A DNA stretch of 15,173 bases, taken from an uncultured Propionibacteriaceae bacterium. GTDB lineage: Bacteria; Actinomycetota; Actinomycetes; Propionibacteriales; Propionibacteriaceae. The stretch covers positions 1 through 15,173 of the forward strand of contig CAKZHP010000123.1 in the NCBI GenBank assembly GCA_936924635.1. The letters are read 5' to 3'. The position numbers and the translations under genes were made by a program. Position 1 is the stretch's first letter. Each line of letters opens with the position of its first letter. The notes below the pieces were generated by a model that was not told the origin of the DNA, did no database searches, and saw only the letters and a program-made list of their open reading frames with translations. Below, piece after piece: positions 6,309-15,173 of the stretch.

Positions 6309-7979
6309 ATGCGACGCGGGGGAAGCGCGGGCCTGGCAGGCCTGCTGGTGCTGGTGCTGATGACGACTCTGGGGGCCCGGCCGGCGCAGGCGGCCGACAC
6401 CGCGGCGTACATCCGGTTCGCCGTGCCCCAGGCGCAGCGAGAGACCGCGCAGTACGGGGTGCCCACCTCGGTGGCGATCGCCCAGTCGATCCTGGAGTCC
6501 GGCTGGGGCGGCTCGACGCTCGCGACGCAGGTGAACAACTACTTCGGCATCAAGTGCAAGGCGAACAGCCCGAGCGTCTACCAGACCGGCTGCTTTGCGA
6601 TCTCCTCGCTGGAGTACAACCCGGACGGCACCTCGTACCCGGTGGTGAGCGAGTTCCGCACGTACGCGAACCCGGGCGACTCCTTCCTCGACCACGGCCA
6701 GTTCCTCAGCACCCGCAGCTGGTACGCGCCGGCGTTCGCGTACAAGGACAACCCCGACCAGTTCATCCGGGAGGTCGCCAAGGGCGGGTACGCCACCGAT
6801 CCCGGCTACCCCGACCAGGTCATCGGGATCATGCAGCGCTACAACCTCTACCAGTACGACGCGACGCACGACCCGAACCCGTCGGTGGCCGACCCCGGGG
6901 GCTTCGTGGCCCTGTCGCCGACCCGCTACCTCGACACCCGAGCCTCGGCGCCGCTCGGCCCGAACAGCGGCATCAGCCTGCAGATCGCGGGCCGCAACGG
7001 CATCCCCGCCGACGCCACCGCCATCGCCCTCAACGTCACGGTCACCCGGCCGCAGGCGGCGGGCTACCTCACCGCGTACGCCACCGGCGGCACGTCCAAC
7101 GCCTCGATCCTGAACTTCACCGCCGGCCAGACGGTGCCGAACGCGGCCGTGGCGCCGGTGGGCCAGAACGGGGGAGTGACGATCTTCAACGGCTCGGTCG
7201 GCGCCTCCCACGTCGTGGTCGACGTCACCGGCTACTACCGGGCGTCCGGCGCGTCGCGTACGGCTGGCTCGTTCGTGCCCGTCGCACCTGCCCGCGTGCT
7301 CGATACCCGCACCACCGCGGCGATCGCGCCCGGGGGGACCGTGACCGCGCAGGTCGGCAGCCTCGGCTCGTCGATGTCGGCAGTCGCCGTGAATCTCACC
7401 GTCACCGGCCCCTCGCAGCCAGGGTTCGTCACCGCGTACCCGTCGGGTCAGGCCGTCCCGGCGACCTCCAGCGTGAACTTCGTCCCCGGCCAGACCCTGG
7501 GCAACTTCGCCATCGTGCGGACGGGTGCCGACGGCTCCATCACGCTGCGCAACGGCAGCGCCGCGCCGGTCCACGTGATCGTCGACGTCTCCGGCTGGTT
7601 CGTCGGCGGCAACGTCACCATGCGAGGCGGCTTCGTCCCGGCCGCGACCCCGGAGCGCGTGCTCGACACGCGCGCCGGCACCGGCTACCCGGGCACGGTC
7701 GGCGCCAACGCGGCGTTCGGCCTGGACCCCCGGCGCCCGGGTGCAGGTGCGGTGGCCGTCAACATGACGGTCACGCAGCCGGCGGCGGCTGGGTACCTCG
7801 CGGTATGGCCGGCCGACCGCACCCGCCCCAACGCCTCCACGGTCAACTTCGGTGCCCGGGAGACGGTCGCGAACTTCGCCCAGGTGCGTCTCAGCAGCAC
7901 CGGCGGGCTCTCGGTGGGCAACGTCTCGCCCGGCACCACCCAGGTCGTCGCCGACCTCGCGGGGCACTACACGGGCTGA
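6309..7979 (+). CDS. Secreted peptidoglycan glucosaminidase with three C-terminal LDTR repeats
   Basis: This 556-residue exported protein has a Sec signal peptide (hydrophobic 7-22, likely cleavage after AQA at residue 28). Next comes a FlgJ/AcmA-type N-acetylglucosaminidase domain, about residues 32-180. IAQSILESGWG (57-67) carries the predicted catalytic Glu63, NNYFGIK (76-82) and YATDPGYPDQVI (161-172) are family-typical, and Cys83 and Cys95 could form a disulphide. It should cut the GlcNAc-MurNAc glycan backbone outside the cell. Residues 198-556 are three repeats described separately; they probably anchor or bind, by analogy with other multidomain wall hydrolases. ATG at 6309 is the only possible upstream start, because an in-frame stop lies at 6273. 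However, GGAGG ends one base before it, too close for normal use. The gene occupies the slot between nusB and carA where pyrR-pyrB-pyrC are usual. Exact substrate bond and physiological role are not readable. Confidence 0.9.
   Translation: MRRGGSAGLAGLLVLVLMTTLGARPAQAADTAAYIRFAVPQAQRETAQYGVPTSVAIAQSILESGWGGSTLATQVNNYFGIKCKANSPSVYQTGCFAISSLEYNPDGTSYPVVSEFRTYANPGDSFLDHGQFLSTRSWYAPAFAYKDNPDQFIREVAKGGYATDPGYPDQVIGIMQRYNLYQYDATHDPNPSVADPGGFVALSPTRYLDTRASAPLGPNSGISLQIAGRNGIPADATAIALNVTVTRPQAAGYLTAYATGGTSNASILNFTAGQTVPNAAVAPVGQNGGVTIFNGSVGASHVVVDVTGYYRASGASRTAGSFVPVAPARVLDTRTTAAIAPGGTVTAQVGSLGSSMSAVAVNLTVTGPSQPGFVTAYPSGQAVPATSSVNFVPGQTLGNFAIVRTGADGSITLRNGSAAPVHVIVDVSGWFVGGNVTMRGGFVPAATPERVLDTRAGTGYPGTVGANAAFGLDPRRPGAGAVAVNMTVTQPAAAGYLAVWPADRTRPNASTVNFGARETVANFAQVRLSSTGGLSVGNVSPGTTQVVADLAGHYTG
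6900..7979 (+). repeat. Three tandem ~110-residue LDTR-type repeats within the glucosaminidase
   Basis: The units are residues 198-311, 322-432 and 442-556. Each starts FVxxxPxRxLDTRA or close to it, has a central A-x-A-x-N-x-TVTxPxxxG strand pair and an xxNFxxx(Q/E)TxxN segment, and ends (V/I)(V/A)D(V/L)xG(Y/W/H)(Y/F). Copies are clearly homologous but well diverged at DNA level, so the array is old rather than a recent duplication. Similar repeats are common at the ends of exported actinobacterial enzymes. I know no firmly established function; glycan or wall binding is inference. Confidence 0.85.
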
Positions 7980-7990
7980 CCGCGTCCACG

Positions 7991-8007
7991 GCGCCCGGCC
8001 CGGGTGC
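7991..8007 (+). terminator. Candidate hairpin terminator after the glucosaminidase gene
   Basis: GCGCCCG-GCC-CGGGTGC forms a 7-pair stem (one G-T) with a 3-base loop 11 bases after the stop, with no U-run. This would be an I-shaped terminator of the kind proposed for G+C-rich actinobacteria. A second imperfect hairpin, CACCCTCG (8056-8063) with CGAGGTG (8074-8080), lies just before the carA promoter candidate. Confidence 0.35.
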
Positions 8008-8077
8008 TCGACCCGTCCCTGGCGTGGTCGGGGAGCCAGACCGTGCCCGCGCAGGCACCCTCGGCCGGCCGGACGAG

Positions 8078-8107
8078 GTGAGGGGGGCGCGGGGTGGCTG
8101 GTACAGT
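8078..8107 (+). promoter_or_regulatory. Candidate promoter for carA-carB-pyrD-pyrF
   Basis: GTGAGG (8078-8083) and TACAGT (8102-8107) are 18 bases apart. TACAGT fits TANNNT, and the -35 shares TGA with TTGACA. Transcription would start near 8114, giving a leader of about 48 bases. That is too short for a classical PyrR attenuator, and no terminator/antiterminator pair is visible. With pyrRBC missing upstream, the block needs its own promoter here. Confidence 0.4.
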
Positions 8108-8161
8108 CCAGCACGACCCTCGACCGCTGACTCCTGCTCGCCAGAGCCGGGAAGGACGGGC

Positions 8162-9336
8162 ATGACCGCTGAGCCGACCGACTCCCACCAGGGAGGGTCG
8201 CCGGTCCCGGCGATCCTCGTGCTCGAGGACGGGCGGAGCTTCCGCGGCCGCTCCTTCGGCGCCCCGGGCGAGACCTTCGGCGAGGCGGTCTTCTCCACCG
8301 GCATGTCCGGCTACCAGGAGACGCTGACCGACCCCAGCTACCACCGCCAGGTCGTGGTCGCCACCGCGCCGCACATCGGCAACACCGGCTGGAACGACGA
8401 GGACGACGAGTCGCAGCGGATCTGGGTGGCCGGGTACGTCGTCCGGGACCCCGCCCGCATCGCGTCCAGCTGGCGCTCGCGCCGCTCGCTCGACGAGGAG
8501 CTGCGCGCCCAGGGGGTGGTGGGCATCAGCGACGTGGACACCCGGGCGCTGACCCGTCACCTGCGCGACCGGGGCGCCATGCGGGTCGGCATCTCGACGA
8601 CCACGCTCGACCCTGAGGAGCTGCTGGCCAAGGTCCGTACGTCGCCTGAGATGGCCGGTGCCAACCTGGTGGCCGACGTGACCACGCCCGAGACGTACGT
8701 GGTGCCCGCCACCGGTGAGCGCGCGTTCACCGTGGCCGCGGTCGACCTGGGCATCAAGGCGATGACGCCGAGGCACATGGCCAGCCGAGGCATGGAGGTG
8801 CACGTGGTGCCGGCGACCACCACGGCCGAGGAGATCGCAGCCCTCGCGCCCGACGGCCTCTTCCTCTCCAACGGCCCCGGTGACCCCGCCACCGCCGACG
8901 AGCAGGTGGCCCTGGTGCAGGCCGCCCTGGAGCGCGACATCCCGTTCTTCGGCATCTGCTTCGGCAACCAGATCTTCGGCCGGGCGCTGGGCTTCGGCAC
9001 CTACAAGCTGAAGTACGGCCACCGCGGCATCAACCAGCCGGTGCAGGACCGCACCACCGGCAAGGTCGAGATCACCGCCCACAACCACGGCTTCGCCGTC
9101 GACGCGCCGACCGACCGCAGCACCACGACCCCGTACGGGGAGGTGGAGGTGAGCCACGTCTGCCTCAACGACGACGTGGTGGAGGGCCTGCAGCTGACCC
9201 GCGACGGGGTGGTGCGCGGCTTCTCCGTGCAGTACCACCCGGAGGCCGCCGCCGGCCCGCACGACGCCGAGTACCTGTTCGACCGCTTCGCTGACGTCAT
9301 GACCGCGGCCCGCGCCGCCAAGGAGTCTCAGGCCTG

Positions 9337-9337
<1 letters not shown>
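8162..9337 (+). CDS. carA: Carbamoyl-phosphate synthase small (glutaminase) subunit
   Basis: CarA hydrolyses glutamine and channels ammonia to CarB for carbamoyl phosphate, the entry to pyrimidine and arginine synthesis. The 391-residue protein has the CarA-specific N-terminal domain (AILVLEDGRSFRG at 17-29; FSTGMSGYQETLTDPSY at 44-60). The class I amidotransferase domain follows, with SNGPGDP (236-242), the nucleophile Cys266 in FFGICFGNQIFG (262-273), and the His359/Glu361 pair in YHPEAAAGP. The nucleophile elbow reads GICFGNQ rather than the GICLGHQ of enterics; all three catalytic residues are present, and I recall this form from other actinobacteria. ATG at 8162 follows GAAGGACGGGC with proper spacing. 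The reading frame stays open far upstream, but that part overlaps the glucosaminidase in another frame. The TGA shares its last base with the carB ATG (TGATG). Confidence 0.97.
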
Positions 9338-12660
<3,323 letters not shown>

Positions 12661-12673
12661 CGCTGGGCGCTCT

Positions 12674-13774
12674 GTGAGCCGGCACCGGGTCACGCTGCGC
12701 ACGGCCCTGCTGAGGGAGGGGTACGGGTCCGTGCTGCGGCCCCTGCTGTTCTCGAGGCACGGGGGAGAGCCGGAGGCGGTCCACGAGGAGATGGTCGAGC
12801 GGCTCGCCAGGGCCAGCCGGTCGCCCGCCCAGCTCGCGGCGCTGCGCTGGGTGTCGGGGCGGCCGCAGCACCCGGTCACCGTCGCAGGCATCCGCTTCCC
12901 GGGCCGCGTGGGCGTCGCGGCGGGACTGGACAAGAACGGCCTGTGTGGCCCGGCGTGGGCGGCGATGGGGTTCGGGTTCGCCGAGCTCGGCACCGTGACG
13001 GCGCTGCCGCAGCCGGGCAACGACCGCCCGCGCCTGTTCCGCCTCCCGGCGTCGCGGGCGATCGTGAACCGGATGGGCTTCAACAACCGGGGCGCGCAGG
13101 CGTTGGCCGGCCACCTCGCCGCGAGCGGCGTCCGTCGCGGTGAGGCGACCTTCGGCATCCCCCTGGGCATCTCGCTGGGCAAGTCGAAGGTGGTCCCGGT
13201 CGAGGACGCGGTCGGCGACTACCTGGCGGGCTTCCGCCTTCTCGCTCCGTACGCCGACTACGTGGCCGTCAACGTGTCCAGCCCGAACACCCCGGGGCTG
13301 CGCACGCTCCAGGACGCCGGCGCACTCAGTGACCTGGTCCGCGCGCTGGTGGCGGAGGCCGCGGCGCAGGCGCACCCGCTGGGCCCCCTACCGGTCTTCG
13401 TGAAGCTGGCCCCCGACCTCAGCGACGCCCAGCTCGACGAGGTGGTCGGCGTGGTGACCGACGCCGGGGGCCGGGGCCTGATCGCCACCAACACCACGCT
13501 CGAGCGCGACGGGCTGGCGGCCGGCGACAAGGTGGTGGCGGCCGAGGCCGGGGGGCTGTCCGGCGAGCCGCTGCGCCGACGGGCCCTGGAGGTGGTCACG
13601 CGCATCTGCCGGTCGAGCGAGCTGCCCGTGATGGGCGTGGGCGGCATCATGACCCCCGCCGACGCCGCCCGGATGCTCGACGCGGGCGCCGCGCTGGTGC
13701 AGGTCTACACGGGTTTCATCTACGAGGGGAGCGCCCTGGTGAGCGGGATCAACGACCTGAGGAGGCCGGCGTGA
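12674..13774 (+). CDS. pyrD: Dihydroorotate dehydrogenase (quinone), class 2
   Basis: PyrD oxidises dihydroorotate to orotate with FMN and passes electrons to membrane quinone. The class 2 assignment rests on the N-terminal amphipathic extension (GYGSVLRPLLFSRHGGEPEA, 17-36) and on NVSSPNTPGLR (200-210), with Ser rather than Cys as the catalytic base. Other landmarks are GVAAGLDKNG (80-89, FMN/orotate contact), NRMGFNNRG (132-140), the LIATNTT segment and the phosphate-binding GVGGIMTPADA near the C-terminus. Length 366 is slightly long for the class. GTG at 12674 lies 13 bases after carB but has a poor ribosome site. An in-frame GTG at 12731 follows GGGAGGGG and would give 347 residues, equally plausible. 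The long upstream extension of the frame is antisense-free shadow inside carB and is rejected. The stop overlaps the pyrF GTG (GTGA). Confidence 0.96.
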   Translation: MSRHRVTLRTALLREGYGSVLRPLLFSRHGGEPEAVHEEMVERLARASRSPAQLAALRWVSGRPQHPVTVAGIRFPGRVGVAAGLDKNGLCGPAWAAMGFGFAELGTVTALPQPGNDRPRLFRLPASRAIVNRMGFNNRGAQALAGHLAASGVRRGEATFGIPLGISLGKSKVVPVEDAVGDYLAGFRLLAPYADYVAVNVSSPNTPGLRTLQDAGALSDLVRALVAEAAAQAHPLGPLPVFVKLAPDLSDAQLDEVVGVVTDAGGRGLIATNTTLERDGLAAGDKVVAAEAGGLSGEPLRRRALEVVTRICRSSELPVMGVGGIMTPADAARMLDAGAALVQVYTGFIYEGSALVSGINDLRRPA

Positions 13775-14577
13775 CGGGGTACGGGGAGCGGCTCGCCGCC
13801 CGGGTTGCCGAGCGCGGCGCGTTGTGCGTGGGCATCGACCCGCACCGCTCTGTGCTGGATGCCTGGGGGCAGCCCGACGACGTGCGGGGGCTAGAGGCGG
13901 TCGCCCGCGGCATGGTCGAGGCCATCGGCGACCAGGTCGCGGTGCTGAAGCCGCAGTCGGCGTTCTTCGAGGCGTACGGATCGGCGGGCGTCGCGGTGCT
14001 GGAGCGGACCATCGCGGCGGGTCAGGCGGCCGGGGCGCTGGTGATCGTGGACGCGAAGCGGGGCGACATCGGCTCGACCATGGCGGCCTACGCCAGGGCG
14101 TACCTCGACGACGCGTCCCCCCTCGCCGGAGACGCCGTGACCGTGTCGCCGTACCTGGGGTTCGGGTCGCTGAGCCCGGCCTTCGAGACCGCGCACGCGA
14201 CCGGACGTGGCGTGTACGTGCTGGCTCGCACCAGCAATCCCGAGGGCGGCGAGGTGCAGCACGCCACCCGTGGCGACGGTCGCAGCGTGGCGCAGGGGAT
14301 CGTCGACGACGCGCGCCGGCTCAACGAGACCACCGGTCAGGGCGCGGTGGGTCTGGTGGTCGGGGCGACCCACGCCGACCCGGGCTGCGACCTCTCCGGG
14401 TTCAACGGCTCGATCCTCGCTCCCGGCATCGGCGCGCAGGGCGCCACCATGGCGGGGCTGGCCGGGACCTTCGGCCCTGCCACCGGTCTGGTACTGCCGT
14501 CGGCCAGCCGCCAGGTGCTGCTGGCAGGGCCTGACCCGACCGCGCTCCGTAACGCTGTCATGCGCCTCCTCGGGTGA
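13771..14577 (+). CDS. pyrF: Orotidine 5'-phosphate decarboxylase, type 2
   Basis: PyrF decarboxylates OMP to UMP, the last step of the pathway. The 268-residue TIM barrel has CVGIDPH (19-25), VLKPQSAFFE (58-67) and the decisive DAKRGDIGST (94-103), where Lys96 and Asp94/Asp99 form the catalytic Asp-Lys network. VLPSASRQVLLAG near the C-terminus closes the phosphate site. The FFE and DAKRGDIGST forms and the length fit the longer type 2 family found in actinobacteria rather than the E. coli type. GTG at 13771 overlaps the pyrD stop (GTGA) and has a good GGAGG about 6 bases upstream, so it can be translated both by coupling and on its own. No gene follows for 146 bases, which makes this the likely end of the pyrimidine transcription unit, or a point with an extra promoter. 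Confidence 0.97.
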   Translation: MTGYGERLAARVAERGALCVGIDPHRSVLDAWGQPDDVRGLEAVARGMVEAIGDQVAVLKPQSAFFEAYGSAGVAVLERTIAAGQAAGALVIVDAKRGDIGSTMAAYARAYLDDASPLAGDAVTVSPYLGFGSLSPAFETAHATGRGVYVLARTSNPEGGEVQHATRGDGRSVAQGIVDDARRLNETTGQGAVGLVVGATHADPGCDLSGFNGSILAPGIGAQGATMAGLAGTFGPATGLVLPSASRQVLLAGPDPTALRNAVMRLLG

Positions 14578-14579
14578 GC

Positions 14580-14607
14580 TTGCCGTCGGCCCGAGATTGG
14601 CTACTGT
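14580..14607 (+). promoter_or_regulatory. Candidate promoter for mihF-gmk
   Basis: TTGCCG (14580-14585) and TACTGT (14602-14607) are 16 bases apart, matching consensus at 4 of 6 and at TANNNT. Transcription would start near 14614, giving a leader of about 110 bases. A second -10-like TAGGGT lies at 14671-14676 with no convincing -35. mIHF is needed in large amounts, so a dedicated promoter after pyrF makes sense. Confidence 0.42.
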
Positions 14608-14617
14608 TTCCCCGAAA

Positions 14618-14639
14618 GGGTGAAGGTTGGGCTTCACCT
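14618..14639 (+). promoter_or_regulatory. Hairpin in the mihF leader
   Basis: GGTGAAG (14619-14625) pairs with CTTCACC (14632-14638) around the loop GTTGGG, with a further G-T pair outside. The upstream CCC-GAAA-GGG (14611-14620) is a GNRA-capped mini-hairpin that uses the same GG bases, so the two structures compete. No U-run follows. It could be a pyrF terminator, a leader regulatory element, or an RNA-stability structure. Confidence 0.4.
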
Positions 14640-14723
14640 GCAGGGACTTTCCGGCTGGCCTTGCCCTCGGTAGGGTTCGCCTCGGAGCGGCGTCTCGGCG
14701 CCGTGGCATGGATCGGAGACGTT

Positions 14724-15035
14724 GTGGCGATACCCCAGCTTTCGGCCGAGCAGCTGCACGCTGCGCGTGAGGCGGCCGCGTCCGCGCGCCGTTCCCGCGC
14801 CGACCTCAAGGAACAGGTACGCCAGAGGGAGCTGACACTGGGAGCCGCGCTCGACAAGGCCGCGACCGACGACGTGCTCGCCCACGTGAAGGTGCTCGAC
14901 CTGCTGAAGTGCGTCCCTCGCGTGGGGGAGAAGCGAGCTGCTGAGGTGATGGTGCGTCTCGACATCGCCGCCAACCGCCGCATCCGTGGGCTCGGGCGCC
15001 ACCAGGTAGCGGGGCTCAAGGCCGAGTTTTCGTGA
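14724..15035 (+). CDS. mihF: Integration host factor-like nucleoid protein mIHF
   Basis: mIHF is the actinobacterial DNA-binding, nucleoid-shaping protein; the founding mycobacterial member supports phage L5 integration. It is unrelated in fold to E. coli IHF. The 103-residue product matches the usual length of about 105. It begins MAIPQLSAEQ, has a charged N-terminal helix (AREAAASARRSRADLKEQ), a KVLDLLKCVPRVGEKRAAEV segment with the helix-turn-helix-like VPRVGEKRA (64-72), and the highly conserved RRIRGLGRHQ (85-94). GTG at 14724 is chosen because GGAG (14715-14718) sits 5 bases upstream and the protein then starts exactly like its relatives. The frame is open back to 14574, but those codons show no family similarity and cover the leader hairpin. 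The stop overlaps the gmk GTG as GTGA. Confidence 0.95.
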   Translation: MAIPQLSAEQLHAAREAAASARRSRADLKEQVRQRELTLGAALDKAATDDVLAHVKVLDLLKCVPRVGEKRAAEVMVRLDIAANRRIRGLGRHQVAGLKAEFS

Positions 15036-15173
15036 CGGCCAGCGTCACCGTTCTCTCCGGGCCCTCCGGGGTCGGCAAGGGCACGGTCGTCGCCGCCCTC
15101 CTCCGTGAGCACCCGGAGATCTGGGTGTCGACGTCGGTCACCACGCGCCCGCCGCGCCCCGGTGAGGTGCACG
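15032..15173 (+). CDS. gmk: Guanylate kinase, N-terminal fragment cut by the window edge
   Basis: Gmk phosphorylates GMP to GDP with ATP. The first 47 codons give MTASVTVLSGPSGVGKGTVV, whose GPSGVGKGT (10-18) is the P-loop. STSVTTRPPRPGEVH (33-47) follows, the conserved GMP-binding stretch (family form SVSxTTRxPRxGEV). GTG at 15032 overlaps the mihF stop as GTGA, the normal actinobacterial arrangement, and translation is probably coupled. The rest of the protein lies outside the window, so integrity cannot be judged. Confidence 0.95.
   Translation, partial: MTASVTVLSGPSGVGKGTVVAALLREHPEIWVSTSVTTRPPRPGEVH

Noticed and set aside
6900..7979. LDTR repeats considered as a separate downstream gene
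   Set aside because: The reading frame is continuous from the signal peptide through all three repeats with no internal start and ribosome site.
6030..8114. 694-codon minus-strand open frame opposite nusB and the glucosaminidase
   Set aside because: Antisense shadow with Arg/Gly/Val-rich, domain-free product; the plus-strand genes have clear family motifs.
6554..8161. Upstream extension of the carA frame by 536 codons
   Set aside because: It overlaps the glucosaminidase in a different frame and has no similarity to CarA; a good ribosome site marks ATG 8162.
8108..8161. Possible PyrR-type attenuator or riboswitch before carA
   Set aside because: The predicted leader is only about 48 bases, with no terminator/antiterminator pair and no recognisable binding motif.
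14574..14723. Upstream extension of the mihF frame by 50 codons
   Set aside because: mIHF proteins begin at the MAIPQL-like segment, and a ribosome site precedes GTG 14724.

Overview
The window is about 70% G+C and carries tightly packed genes with many GTG starts and 1-4 base stop/start overlaps. The order efp-nusB ... carA-carB-pyrD-pyrF-mihF-gmk, with the actinobacterial IHF-like protein mIHF before guanylate kinase, marks it as Actinomycetota. Protein style suggests Propionibacteriales/Nocardioidaceae, but that level is inference from memory; no database search was possible.

Layout. (1) 1-5093 is a surface-polysaccharide region. On the minus strand a polytopic membrane protein (3305-1182) is followed by a family-2 glycosyltransferase that runs off the left edge (1140-1). 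Diverging from them on the plus strand is a second GT2 (3445-4299), overlapped ATGA-style by a Tat-exported family-16 glycoside hydrolase (4296-5093). (2) 5211-6193 is the housekeeping pair efp-nusB, overlapping by GTGA. (3) 6309-7979 is a secreted cell-wall glucosaminidase with three copies of a ~110-residue 'LDTR' repeat. It sits where actinobacteria usually carry pyrR-pyrB-pyrC (often preceded by bldD). (4) 8162-14577 is the remaining pyrimidine block carA-carB-pyrD-pyrF, in which neighbours overlap or are at most 13 bases apart. (5) 14724-15173 is mihF with its own leader and the first 47 codons of gmk, cut by the right edge.

How the genes work together. CarA/CarB make carbamoyl phosphate, PyrD oxidises dihydroorotate and PyrF makes UMP. 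The aspartate transcarbamoylase and dihydroorotase steps (PyrB, PyrC) and the regulator PyrR are not in the window, so they must be encoded elsewhere if the cell makes pyrimidines de novo. The left-hand glycosyltransferases, membrane protein and GH16 look like part of a larger exopolysaccharide locus continuing to the left. The glucosaminidase acts in the same compartment, the wall, but has its own transcription context.

No tRNA, rRNA, CRISPR, insertion sequence, integrase or attachment site was seen. No stretch over 300 bases lacks a gene. The longest gaps are 5094-5210, 6194-6308, 7980-8161 and 14578-14723; each is discussed through its promoter or hairpin candidates. The window is mostly core genome; the most interesting points are the interrupted pyr cluster, the repeat-bearing wall hydrolase, and the structured mihF leader.
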